This document shows positions 1 to 7,801 of a stretch of DNA of 64,000 bases, piece by piece. Made by a program: the position numbers and the translations under genes. The stretch covers positions 124,001 through 188,000 of the forward strand of contig JBKQHO010000039.1 of assembly GCA_052267165.1 (NCBI GenBank), in the 5' to 3' direction. Source of the stretch: CAWICD01 sp052267165 (GTDB taxonomy: Bacteria; Vulcanimicrobiota; Vulcanimicrobiia; Vulcanimicrobiales; Vulcanimicrobiaceae). The stretch's first letter is position 1; the number at the start of each line of letters is the position of its first letter. The notes under the pieces are model-generated. The model did not search any database. It saw only the letters and a list, made by a program, of their open reading frames with translations, and was not told the origin of the DNA.

Positions 1-2
1 TC

Positions 3-1136
3 CTCAAGCTCACCGAACGGCCCGAGGTGATCTCCTTTGCAGGCGGCCTGCCGGCGCCGGAGCTCTTCCCCGTCTCGGCGTTCGCCGATGCCTGCTCCGA
101 CGTGCTGCACGTCGACGGTTCCGCGGCGCTGCAGTACAGCACGACGGAAGGCTATGCGCCGTTGCGCGCGTGGGTGTGCGAGCATCTGCACCGCCATAAC
201 CGCATCGAGACCACGCCGGATCGCGTGCTGATCGTCAGCGGCTCGCAGCAAGGTCTCGATCTCGTCGGCAAGGTGCTGCTCGATCCGGGCGACGGCGTGG
301 TCATCGAGAACCCGGCGTACATGGGCGCCATTTCGGCGTTCCAAGCGTACGAAGCCGCGTTCCTCGACGTCGCAACCGATGCTTGGGGCATGATCCCCGC
401 CGCTCTGCGCGAAACGCTGGCCGGTGCCGCGCGCAAGCCGAAGCTGATCTATCTCGTCGCGAACTTCGCCAACCCGACGGGCACCACTCCGACGCTCGAG
501 CGCCGCAAGGAGCTGGTCGCGATCGCCCACGAGCACGCGATCCCGATCTTCGAGGACGACCCGTACGGCCGGCTGCGCTATTCCGGCGACGACCTCCCGT
601 CGCTGACGGCGCTGGCGGCGGGCAAGGGCATCCTCTACGCCGGGACCGCGAGCAAGACGATGGTCCCGGGCATGCGCGTGGCGTGGCTCGTCATCCCCGA
701 CGCGAGGATGTACGAGAAGGTCGTGACGGTCAAACAAGCCGCCGACCTGCACACCTCGACCTTCACGCAGCGCGTGGTCCATGCGTTCGCGGCGCGCCCG
801 GGTGCCGTCGAGGCACACGTCGCGAACATGATTCCGGTCTATCGCAAGCGGCGCGACGCGATGCTCGAAGCGCTCGACGAACGCATGCCCCCGGGCTGGA
901 CCTGGACGCGACCCGAAGGCGGCCTGTTCTTGTGGGTTCGCGCGCCGGAGTCCATCGACACCACCGTCCTACTCGAACGCGCGCTCGAGCGCAACGTGGC
1001 CTTCGTGCCGGGCGCGCCGTTCTGGGTCAACCGCGACGTGCGCAACACGCTGCGGCTCAACTTCAGCAACGCCGACGAAACGCGCATCCGCGAGGGCGTG
1101 GAGCGCGTGGCGGCAGCCGCGGCGACGCTCGGTTAG
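3..1136 (+). CDS. PLP-dependent aminotransferase, class I/II (5' end outside window)
   Basis: This is a fold-type I aminotransferase of the 2-aminoadipate/aromatic (LysN, MocR-like) group. The reading frame is open from the first bases of the window, with in-frame residues LKLTERPEV before ISFAGGLP, so the true start lies upstream and only a short N-terminal piece is missing. Visible signatures are FAGGLPAPELFP near the start, the cofactor-binding NPTGTTPTLE loop, EDDPYGRLR, and the Schiff-base lysine in TASKTMVPGMRVAW. It probably transfers an amino group between an amino acid and 2-oxoglutarate in the cytoplasm. The exact substrate cannot be read from the sequence. It converges with the moaD-like gene seven bases downstream. 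Confidence 0.88.
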   Translation, partial: LKLTERPEVISFAGGLPAPELFPVSAFADACSDVLHVDGSAALQYSTTEGYAPLRAWVCEHLHRHNRIETTPDRVLIVSGSQQGLDLVGKVLLDPGDGVVIENPAYMGAISAFQAYEAAFLDVATDAWGMIPAALRETLAGAARKPKLIYLVANFANPTGTTPTLERRKELVAIAHEHAIPIFEDDPYGRLRYSGDDLPSLTALAAGKGILYAGTASKTMVPGMRVAWLVIPDARMYEKVVTVKQAADLHTSTFTQRVVHAFAARPGAVEAHVANMIPVYRKRRDAMLEALDERMPPGWTWTRPEGGLFLWVRAPESIDTTVLLERALERNVAFVPGAPFWVNRDVRNTLRLNFSNADETRIREGVERVAAAAATLG

Positions 1137-1142
1137 CGGCGC

Positions 1143-1388
1143 TTATCCGCCGCCGTAGGGCGGCAGCAACGCGAGCTCGTCGCCTTCGCGCAGCACGGCC
1201 TGACGGTCGACGAACGCGCCGTTGCGCACGAAGCGCGTCGAGCCTTCGAGCCCGACCAGCGCCGGGAACTCGCTTGCGAGGGCGCCCCACAGGTCGCCCG
1301 CGGTCGCGCCCTCGCGTTGTTCGCGCTCGAGGCTCGCCGCGCCGAGCAGCTCGCGCAGCCGCGCGAACGGAACGATTCGCACGCGCAT
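1143..1388 (-). CDS. moaD: MoaD/ThiS-family sulfur carrier protein
   Basis: This 81-residue protein has the size and shape of the small molybdopterin synthase subunit. It starts MRVRIVPFARLRELLG and ends in the double glycine PPYGGG that is thiocarboxylated and donates sulfur to cyclic pyranopterin. The central LREGDELALLPP matches the conserved end of the beta-grasp fold. A molybdopterin role fits the CO-dehydrogenase-type genes elsewhere in the window. No MoaE gene is adjacent, so another sulfur-carrier role remains possible. It lies 13 bases downstream of a small hypothetical gene on the same strand. Confidence 0.8.
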   Translation of the reverse strand: MRVRIVPFARLRELLGAASLEREQREGATAGDLWGALASEFPALVGLEGSTRFVRNGAFVDRQAVLREGDELALLPPYGGG

Positions 1389-1401
1389 CAGCGGTGCGCC
1401 A

Positions 1402-1662
1402 CTAATATCCGCTCAGATTGGTGGTGTAGCCGCGTGTCTCGAGCCAAGCGCGTGAGTCGTCGTGCAAGCCCAGCATGTCGAAGCGGTTGCAGGTCAACTT
1501 GTGCAGCATCACTTCCCAGAAGTGCTGGTCGGCGGCGTAGACGTCGTCGGGCACTTTGTTGTGCTCGCGCGAGAACTCGCGCAGCCCTTCCCAATCGCGC
1601 GCGGCCAAGATCGTGCGCAGGCGGGCTTCGTACTCGAGCGTCGGCCCGGAGTCCGCGCTCAT
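1402..1662 (-). CDS. hypothetical protein, 86 aa
   Basis: This is a small soluble protein of unknown function. It starts at an ATG that overlaps the stop of the upstream HAD gene by four bases (ATGA), which strongly suggests translational coupling and is why this start was chosen over longer readings of the frame. It is rich in aromatic and charged residues (DQHFWEVMLHKLTCNRFDM) with one cysteine, no signal peptide and no membrane segment. It sits between a Cof-type phosphatase and moaD on the same strand, so the three probably share a transcript. I do not recognise the family. Confidence 0.7.
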   Translation of the reverse strand: MSADSGPTLEYEARLRTILAARDWEGLREFSREHNKVPDDVYAADQHFWEVMLHKLTCNRFDMLGLHDDSRAWLETRGYTTNLSGY

Positions 1663-2465
1663 GCCGGCCGTTTGCGCGCCAGCGGCACGAAGCGCTCGAT
1701 CACCAGCGCCACGCCGTCCTCGGCGTTGCCGGCCGTCACGTAGCGCACCGACTCCTTGACTTCGGCCGGCGCGTTGCCCATGGCGACGCCGACGCCGGCC
1801 CAGCGCAGCATCGGAACGTCGTTGTGCGAGTCGCCCACGGCCAGCACGTGTTCCGGCAAGATTTGGAAGTCGGCGCAGAGCCGCGCCAGCGCGTTCTTCT
1901 TCCCGGCCTCGCGGCTGAGCACGGCGCACTCGCGGAAATTGCCCCAGGTCTCGTAGCGAAAGTTGAGCGGCCAATCCCCGAACTCGCGCTCCATCGCGCG
2001 CACCGACTCCTCGCCCATGAAGCGGATGAAGGTCGGAGCCTCGTCGAGGACGTCGGCGAACGTGGTCGCCTTGCGCCAGTGCGGGCCCTCCATGTCGGGC
2101 ATGTAGATGTGCGAGCCCTCGAGCCGCCAAAACGACTCTTCCGAGTAGACCGCGATCGACAGCCCGGCGCGCTCGGAGAACTCGACCATCGGCTTGGCGT
2201 AGCGCAGCGGGATCGGCAGGTGTACCAGCGTTCGGCTCGCGCCGAAGTCTTTGGTCAGCGCGCCGTGGCAGCAGATGACCGGCAAGTTCAGGTTGAGCTC
2301 GCGCGAGATGCGCATCGGCAGGTCGACGCCGCGGCCGGTCACCAGTACCACCCGGACCCCGCTCTCCATGGCGCGGCGGACCGCATCGCGGTTACGCGCG
2401 GAGACTTCTTCATTGGGGTCCAGGAGCGTCCCGTCCAAGTCGAGTGCGATGAGATCGATGCGCAT
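1659..2465 (-). CDS. Cof-type HAD-superfamily phosphatase
   Basis: This is a 268-residue cytoplasmic hydrolase of the haloacid dehalogenase superfamily, Cof/YidA type. Motif I (LIALDLDGTLLD, with nucleophile and acid/base aspartates) is at the N-terminus, motif II is VLVTGRG, and the C-terminal GDSHNDVPML binds the metal. The large insert between motifs II and III is the C2 cap typical of sugar-phosphate and flavin-nucleotide phosphatases. The substrate is unknown. The ATG start gives a normal family length. It overlaps the next gene by four bases and is divergent from the secreted protein at 2550. Confidence 0.88.
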   Translation of the reverse strand: MRIDLIALDLDGTLLDPNEEVSARNRDAVRRAMESGVRVVLVTGRGVDLPMRISRELNLNLPVICCHGALTKDFGASRTLVHLPIPLRYAKPMVEFSERAGLSIAVYSEESFWRLEGSHIYMPDMEGPHWRKATTFADVLDEAPTFIRFMGEESVRAMEREFGDWPLNFRYETWGNFRECAVLSREAGKKNALARLCADFQILPEHVLAVGDSHNDVPMLRWAGVGVAMGNAPAEVKESVRYVTAGNAEDGVALVIERFVPLARKRPA

Positions 2466-2549
2466 GGGCGACGGGCGTGTTATGGTTCGCCCGGACGGGC
2501 TCCTCCGCCCGAAACGGGGAAGCGGGCACGAGCGTTAATAAGGAGTCAC

Positions 2550-2957
2550 ATGGACGCCAGGCCGGTTAGCTGCGCACTCGCCCTCGCGTTGGCCCCCCTG
2601 GCCGCCTTCGCCGCGCCGCCGGCTGCCCCGCCCGGCTGTTCGAGCGACGCCTTCACCATCGACGCGGCGCCGGTCGGCGTGCAGATCTGTCTCGTCTCCG
2701 AGGCGCCGCACGGCACCGGGCCGGGCAAGCCGAGCTCGGTGGCGCTCGACGAGACGCTGAGCTCGCGCGGCGCGACCTTCTCGCGCCGGGTCTCGCTCGA
2801 GTTCTTCAGCGGCGGAGACTACTCTCGCACCATCGACGACGTGCCCCTCGAGCGCTTCGGCCTGGCCCGGACGCTGCACCTGACGATCGGCTACAAGCCC
2901 GGCAGCGTGCGGCTCGAGCACGCCTTGCTCGTCCCGGGCGCGATCGCCCTGAAGTAG
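2550..2957 (+). CDS. secreted hypothetical protein, 135 aa
   Basis: The ATG at 2550 follows a clear AGGAG at 2541-2545. The first 22 or so residues (VSCALALALAPLAAFAAPPA) look like a Sec signal peptide, with cleavage probably after an Ala-rich stretch. The mature part contains a pair of cysteines (GCSSDAF and QICLVSE) that could form a disulfide, and otherwise shows short beta-type segments with no motif I can name. It is probably exported to the periplasm or cell surface. The longer upstream extension of the same frame is rejected because it runs antisense through the HAD gene. Confidence 0.72.
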   Translation: MDARPVSCALALALAPLAAFAAPPAAPPGCSSDAFTIDAAPVGVQICLVSEAPHGTGPGKPSSVALDETLSSRGATFSRRVSLEFFSGGDYSRTIDDVPLERFGLARTLHLTIGYKPGSVRLEHALLVPGAIALK

Positions 2958-3150
2958 CCGCAGCCGACCAATCTTGGCCAAGCGGCCGCAACCCGCCGGA
3001 CCCGGCTTCGGTCTTTCGGGCTAACATGAGGCGCCGCCGCTACATCGCGTTCTCGAGCGCGAAACTTCCCGGCGAATGTTCCGGGCCCCGGTTCGGGGCC
3101 GAACGGGGCTGGCTGCGGCATTGACGTCACAAGAAGGGGACTCGCCGCAG

Positions 3151-4584
3151 ATGGCCGGCACGACGCTCGACCCGAGTACGAACGCGCGCGAACAAGCGCT
3201 CTTCCTCAACGACCACATCCCGGCCGGCCTCTTCGGCGGCGTCGGCGTCGACGAGAGCCGGGTCGCCTGGCGCCTCTCACCGCAGCCCTTTCCGATCTCG
3301 CCCAAGACGCTTGAGGCAATCGAGCGGATCGGTCCCGACCTTCTCCTCTTCTACAAAGCACTGGCCGGCCTGTACCAGCGCAGCGCGCGCGGCACCGCGC
3401 CGCCCTTCATCGCCGAGTATCTCGATCAGGGCAAGCCCGACTCGATCGTCCGGCTGGGACGCCAGAACCGCTTCAAGGGCGACGTGCCCGGCGTCATCCG
3501 GCCCGATCTCATTCTGACCGACAGCGGGTTCTTCAGCGCTGAACTGGACAGCGTCCCGGGCGGAATGGGCTTCGTCGGCGCGATGACCGAGGCGTACGAG
3601 TTGCTCGGCTACGACACGGTCGGGCACAGCCACGGCATGGCCGCCGGGCTTGCGGCGATGCTCTCCTGCGCAACCGGCAAGGCGTCTCCCACGACGGCGC
3701 TCGTCGTCTCGCAGGAATCGGGAGCGTACCGCGCCGAGCTGACGTGGCTCGCGAACGCGGTCAGCGCGCTCGGGCGCGGCGAAGCCTACGTCTGCAAGCC
3801 CGAAGAGATCATGTTCACCGAAGAGGCGCTCTTCGTGCGCCTGCCCGACGGCGAGGAGAAAAAGCTCGACGCGATTTACCGCAACTTCGAGCTGTTCGAT
3901 CTGCTCAACATCCCCAAGCAAGAGCTGATGCTCTACGCGGCACGCCACAATCGCGTCAAGATCACGCCGCCACCCAAAGCGCACCTCGAAGAGAAGCTCT
4001 GCTTCGCGCTGCTGCACCATCCGCGGCTGGCAAAGTTGTGGAAGACGGAGCTGCGCGACGCCTTCGCGCGACTGCTCGCGATCTTTCCCGAGACATGGGT
4101 GCTCGATCCACGGCCGCTTCCACCGCAGGCTTCGATCGACGGGCTCACGGCGGCCGGCGAGCCGCTCAACGACTGGATGCAGCTCGTCCCGCTCGGCAAG
4201 AGCGAGCGAAACTTCGTCGTCAAGCCCTCGGGCTTCTCGGAGTTCGCCTGGGGTTCGCGCGGCGTTCGCGTCGCCAACGACTTGCCCAAGGAAGAGTGGC
4301 AAGCGACGCTCGAGACGGCCTTGAGCACCTACGAAAAGAACCCGTCGATTCTGCAGCGCTTTCACAAAGGCAAGCGCGTGCGCATTCCCTACTACGAACG
4401 CAAACGCGACGAGATCGCCGTGCTCGAAGGCCGCGTCCGGCTCTGCCCGTACTATTTCGTGGTCGGCGAGGGCGTGCAGCTGGGCGGCATTCTCGCGACC
4501 GTCGCGCCGGCCGACAAACGCTTGATCCACGGCATGAGCGACGCGATCATGTCGCCCTGCATCGTGCGCGAGGACGGCTACTGA
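3151..4584 (+). CDS. conserved protein resembling circularly permuted ATP-grasp / glutathionylspermidine synthase-like enzymes
   Basis: This is a 477-residue cytoplasmic protein that I cannot assign with certainty. Features recalling circularly permuted ATP-grasp ligases are an acidic ELDSVPGGMGF segment near residue 130, LDAIYRNFELFD near residue 245, and a late basic, glycine-containing segment FVVKPSGFSEFAWGSRG that could bind ATP phosphates. If so, it would form an amide or peptide-type bond at the expense of ATP, with unknown substrates. The start is taken at ATG 3151, ten bases after AAGAAGGGGA. A TTG at 3121 is an alternative. Its 3' end overlaps the convergent GNAT gene by seven bases. 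Confidence 0.6.
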   Translation: MAGTTLDPSTNAREQALFLNDHIPAGLFGGVGVDESRVAWRLSPQPFPISPKTLEAIERIGPDLLLFYKALAGLYQRSARGTAPPFIAEYLDQGKPDSIVRLGRQNRFKGDVPGVIRPDLILTDSGFFSAELDSVPGGMGFVGAMTEAYELLGYDTVGHSHGMAAGLAAMLSCATGKASPTTALVVSQESGAYRAELTWLANAVSALGRGEAYVCKPEEIMFTEEALFVRLPDGEEKKLDAIYRNFELFDLLNIPKQELMLYAARHNRVKITPPPKAHLEEKLCFALLHHPRLAKLWKTELRDAFARLLAIFPETWVLDPRPLPPQASIDGLTAAGEPLNDWMQLVPLGKSERNFVVKPSGFSEFAWGSRGVRVANDLPKEEWQATLETALSTYEKNPSILQRFHKGKRVRIPYYERKRDEIAVLEGRVRLCPYYFVVGEGVQLGGILATVAPADKRLIHGMSDAIMSPCIVREDGY

Positions 4585-5135
4585 CGGGGGCCGTCCGCAC
4601 CCGCTCGAGCCGTTAGCTCGAGCCGCATCGCCAACACGTCCCAGAGCTCGCCGTTGCGGCGCGGGAGCGCGTTGCGGCGCAGCTCGACGTCGCGGAATCC
4701 TCGACTGCGGTACAGCCGCAGGGCCGCGGCGTTGTGCGGGAACACTTCGAGCTCGAGGCGCCGCAGCGGTTGGGCGCAAGCCCACGCCAGCGCCGCGTCG
4801 AGCAGCGCGGCGCCGATCCCGCGGCCGCGAAAGTCCGGTCCCACGAGCATGCCGACCGTCGCGCTCGCGGGCTCGCCGGGTAACCGCAAGACGTGAATCT
4901 GCCCGACGATCGCTTCACCCGCACGCTCGACGGCCACGAACTGCGCGTTGACGTGGAAGTTCGAGCGCAGGCCCAGCCGCACGCGGCGAACGAAATCGGT
5001 GATCTCGAAGGGCACCTCGGTCGCGAGCCAGCGGCCCTCCGCGCAAACGCGGTAGAAGAGCCCGACGAACGCTTCGACGTCGTCGTCGCGCATCGGCCGG
5101 ATCGCAAAGTCCGCAGCCTCCGGCGCCTCGTCCAC
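4578..5135 (-). CDS. GNAT-family N-acetyltransferase
   Basis: This is a 185-residue single-domain acetyltransferase. The acetyl-CoA pyrophosphate loop is the motif A segment VGPDFRGRGIGAALLDAAL, followed by LELEVFPHNAAALRLYRSRGF, the usual motif B with the asparagine and aromatic residues that close the site. The N-terminal half (IRPMRDDDVEAFVGLF) is typical of the family. The acceptor substrate cannot be predicted. It is eight bases downstream of the class V aminotransferase on the same strand, so it probably belongs to the phoU-aminotransferase-GNAT transcription unit. Confidence 0.88.
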   Translation of the reverse strand: MDEAPEAADFAIRPMRDDDVEAFVGLFYRVCAEGRWLATEVPFEITDFVRRVRLGLRSNFHVNAQFVAVERAGEAIVGQIHVLRLPGEPASATVGMLVGPDFRGRGIGAALLDAALAWACAQPLRRLELEVFPHNAAALRLYRSRGFRDVELRRNALPRRNGELWDVLAMRLELTARAGADGPRQ

Positions 5136-5143
5136 CGGCAGGC

Positions 5144-6268
5144 TTAAGCGAGCGCCTCGAGCAGCGCCCCGATCTCCTCACGCGTGTTGTAACCGTGCGG
5201 CGAGACGCGGATGCCGCTCGAACGATAGGTCGTGACGATCCCCGCCGCTCCGAGTTTGCGGCCGAGCTCGACCGGGTCGCGTCCGGGCATCAGAAACGTC
5301 ACGATCCCCGACGAGATGCCCTCGCCGCGTTCGGTCAGCAGCTCGCAGCCGCGCGCGCGCAAGCCCTCGACCAACTCGTCGGTCAGCGCCAGAACGTGCG
5401 CCGTGATGCGCGCGACGCCCGCGCGTTCGAGCAGGCCGATCGACGTCTCGAGCGCGGCGATGCCCAGAAAGTTTTGCGTCCCGCCTTCGTAACGGCGCGC
5501 CTCGGGCGCCAGCGGCTGCTCGTAGTCCAGAAAATTCCAGATGTCGGCGACGCTGCGCCAACCGGGCCAGCGCACTACCAGCCGCTCTTGCAGCGAACGC
5601 TCGACGTACAGAAAGCTGACGCCGGGGAGCGCGAGCAGCCACTTTGCTCCGCCCGCGTAGAGCGCGTCGATTCCAAGCGCCTTGACGTCGAGCGCGAAGG
5701 CGCCCAGCGCCTGAATCGCGTCGACGCAGAAGAGCGCGCCGCCGGCGTGCGCCACCTCCGCCAGCGCCGCCAGATCGTGGCGGTAACCGTCGGCGAAGCT
5801 GACCCACGAAAGCGCGACCAGCCGTGTGCGAGCGCTCATCGTGCGCGCCAGCACGTCGGCCGTCATGCGCTCCCGCGGCGCGTGGATGAAGCGCACCTCG
5901 ACGCCCAGCTCGCGCAGCGCCAGCCACGGCAAGGCGTTGCTGCCGAACTCGTTGTCGCAGAGCACGATCTCGTCGCCGGGGTTCCAGCTCAACCCGCGCG
6001 CGATCGCGTTGGCGCCGTCGCCGGTGTTGCGCAAGAACGCGATCTCGTCGCCGCGGGCGCCGATGAACGCCCCGACGCGTTCGCGCGAGCGCCGCAGATT
6101 CGCTTCGACCGGCACGAACCCCAAGACGCCGGCGCGCGCCTGACCGTCGACGACGGTGACGATCGCGTCGCGAGTCGCGGTAGGCAAGACCCCGGCGGCG
6201 GCGTGATTGAGATAGACGACGCCCTCGCCGGGTGCGACCGCGTCCCGCCCCAGCGGTGGCTCGCTCAA
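5144..6268 (-). CDS. class V aminotransferase (cysteine desulfurase / isopenicillin-N epimerase-like)
   Basis: This is a 374-residue PLP enzyme of the aminotransferase class V fold. It opens with VYLNHAAAGVLPTATRDAI, has AFLRNTGDGANAIARGL in the cofactor phosphate region, FCVDAIQALGAF supplying the PLP-pyridine aspartate, and the Schiff-base lysine in YAGGAKWLLALPG. No conserved cysteine loop of a housekeeping IscS or SufS is visible, so a role as an epimerase, lyase or kynureninase-like enzyme is as likely as desulfuration. It overlaps phoU by four bases (ATGA), indicating coupled translation. Confidence 0.85.
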   Translation of the reverse strand: MSEPPLGRDAVAPGEGVVYLNHAAAGVLPTATRDAIVTVVDGQARAGVLGFVPVEANLRRSRERVGAFIGARGDEIAFLRNTGDGANAIARGLSWNPGDEIVLCDNEFGSNALPWLALRELGVEVRFIHAPRERMTADVLARTMSARTRLVALSWVSFADGYRHDLAALAEVAHAGGALFCVDAIQALGAFALDVKALGIDALYAGGAKWLLALPGVSFLYVERSLQERLVVRWPGWRSVADIWNFLDYEQPLAPEARRYEGGTQNFLGIAALETSIGLLERAGVARITAHVLALTDELVEGLRARGCELLTERGEGISSGIVTFLMPGRDPVELGRKLGAAGIVTTYRSSGIRVSPHGYNTREEIGALLEALA

Positions 6269-6909
6269 CCCTTGCCGAGCATCTGAATCGTGTGCCAGGC
6301 GATGTTCTGCGCGCGGTCGCCGACGCGCTCGAGGCTTGCGAGCACGAACAGCATGATCGTTCCGGCACGCACGACACCCGCGTCGGCCGCCATCTCTTCT
6401 TGCAACGCTTCGATGCCGCGCGCATAGAGCGCGTCGACCTCGTCGTCACGCGCGATGACGGACTGGGCGATCGCGGCGTCCCGTTCGGTGTAGGCGCGCA
6501 TGACCTCACGCACCATGTCGAGCGCGATCGAGGCGATGTGGCCGATCTCGACGCGCGCGGGGCGCAGCGGCACGTCGGCCAGCTTGATCGAGTTCTTCGC
6601 GATGGCGACCGCATAATCGCCGACTCGCTCCAGATCGACGATCGTCTCCAGAATCGCGGCGACCTGGCGCAGCTCTCCCGCGACGGGCTGCTGCTTCCAG
6701 ATCAGCTCGATGCAGTTCGCTTCGATCTTGCGGCGCAGTGCGTCGACGTCGTCGTCGCCGGCGATCACGCGCGCGGCCAGCGCCGTGTCGCGCTTCTGCA
6801 GCGAGCTGACGGCCGCGTTCAATGCGTCGCTGACCAACGCTCCGAGGCGGACGACGTCGAGCCGCGTCTGCTCGAGCGCCTCGTGGTACGCAATCCGCAT
6901 GGAGCCCAC
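6265..6909 (-). CDS. phoU: PhoU-family phosphate signalling protein
   Basis: This is a 214-residue helical protein made of two PhoU repeats. Each repeat ends in the metal-binding E/D-x-x-x-D motif, seen as ILETIVDLERVGDYA and FVLASLERVGDRAQNIAWHTI. PhoU links the Pst phosphate transporter to the PhoR kinase and lowers Pho signalling when phosphate is plentiful. No pst or phoBR gene is next to it here. A GTG start at 6909 sits nine bases after GGAGGAGGG. An internal ATG at 6900 is the alternative but would be too far from that site. It is divergent from the enoyl-CoA hydratase gene. Confidence 0.9.
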   Translation of the reverse strand: MGSMRIAYHEALEQTRLDVVRLGALVSDALNAAVSSLQKRDTALAARVIAGDDDVDALRRKIEANCIELIWKQQPVAGELRQVAAILETIVDLERVGDYAVAIAKNSIKLADVPLRPARVEIGHIASIALDMVREVMRAYTERDAAIAQSVIARDDEVDALYARGIEALQEEMAADAGVVRAGTIMLFVLASLERVGDRAQNIAWHTIQMLGKG

Positions 6910-7012
6910 TTAGCTCTACCCTCCTCCGCACCTGCGCCGACTAAAGTCAAAAAGCCCGCCCGCAGTATAGCATAGCGAGGGACCGGCTTGACATACCCGG
7001 AAAGCAACTTCC

Positions 7013-7801
7013 GTGAGTACATATGAGACGATCGCTGTCGAGCGCGACGGCCAAATTGCCGTCGTCACGCTGAACCGACCCAAGGTTCTTAATGCACTTA
7101 ATCTCTCGTTGATCCGCGAGCTGAAGGATGCGTTCGCGGCGCTGGAGGCCGATTCCGAGGTCCGCGCCATCGTTCTCACCGGTTCCGGAGAGAAGGCGTT
7201 CGCGGCCGGCGCGGACATCGGCGAGCTCAATTCGCTCAAGGATGCCGCCGAAGGCGCCGATCTGGCCCGCGGTGGGCAAGCCCTGACGCTGCAGCTCGAA
7301 CGGCTCAGCAAGCCGGTCATCGCCGCCGTCAACGGCTTCGCGCTCGGCGGCGGCTGCGAGCTGGCGATGTCGGCCGACATCCGGATCGCAAGCGAGAACG
7401 CCAAGTTCGGACAGCCCGAGGTGAATCTCGGCCTGATGCCGGGCTACGGCGGAACGCAGCGCATGGCACGGCTCGCCGGACGCGGCTACGCGATGTATCT
7501 CTGCCTTTCGGGCGAGAACATCGACGCCAAGGAGGCGTTGCGGATCGGCTTGGTCCAGAAGGTCGTTCCGCTGGCGGAGCTCGTGCCGGAGGCCAAGCGC
7601 ATCGCGACCGTCATCGCGTCGAAAGCGCCGCTGGCCATCGCCGGAACGAAGCGCGCCATCGACCAAGGCATCGCGCTCCCGTTGAGCGACGCATTGGAGA
7701 TCGAAGCGCGGACCTTCGGTTCGCTCGTGGGCACGAAGGACTTCACCGAAGGCACTTCGGCGTTCTTGGAAAAGCGCAAGCCGGTCTTCACGGGCTCCTG
7801 A
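7013..7801 (+). CDS. enoyl-CoA hydratase / crotonase
   Basis: This 262-residue crotonase-fold enzyme adds water to short-chain trans-2-enoyl-CoA in beta-oxidation. The oxyanion-hole segments KAFAAGADI and GFALGGGCELAMSADIRIA are present. Both catalytic glutamates of true hydratases are there, in GGGCELAM and FGQPEVNLGLMPGYGGTQR. The family member is complete and of normal length. The GTG start at 7013 follows GGAAAG at 6999-7004. Its last bases overlap the convergent pseudogene at 7788. It may serve fatty acid or branched-chain amino acid breakdown. Confidence 0.92.
   Translation: MSTYETIAVERDGQIAVVTLNRPKVLNALNLSLIRELKDAFAALEADSEVRAIVLTGSGEKAFAAGADIGELNSLKDAAEGADLARGGQALTLQLERLSKPVIAAVNGFALGGGCELAMSADIRIASENAKFGQPEVNLGLMPGYGGTQRMARLAGRGYAMYLCLSGENIDAKEALRIGLVQKVVPLAELVPEAKRIATVIASKAPLAIAGTKRAIDQGIALPLSDALEIEARTFGSLVGTKDFTEGTSAFLEKRKPVFTGS

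Noticed and set aside
1317..2957. 546-codon plus-strand frame covering the HAD and hypothetical genes
   Set aside because: Only its last 135 codons (from ATG 2550, with a ribosome-binding site and signal peptide) look real. The rest runs antisense to the HAD phosphatase and has Arg/Ala-rich shadow composition.
3084..3100. GGCCCCG-GTT-CGGGGCC hairpin before the ATP-grasp-like gene
   Set aside because: It is a perfect seven-pair stem, but such GC-only stems are common in this composition. There is no uridine run and it lies more than 120 bases from the preceding stop.
6988..6993. TTGACA resembling a -35 box before the enoyl-CoA hydratase gene
   Set aside because: No -10 element lies 16-18 bases downstream. 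That position falls at the start codon, so the hexamer alone is not evidence of a promoter.
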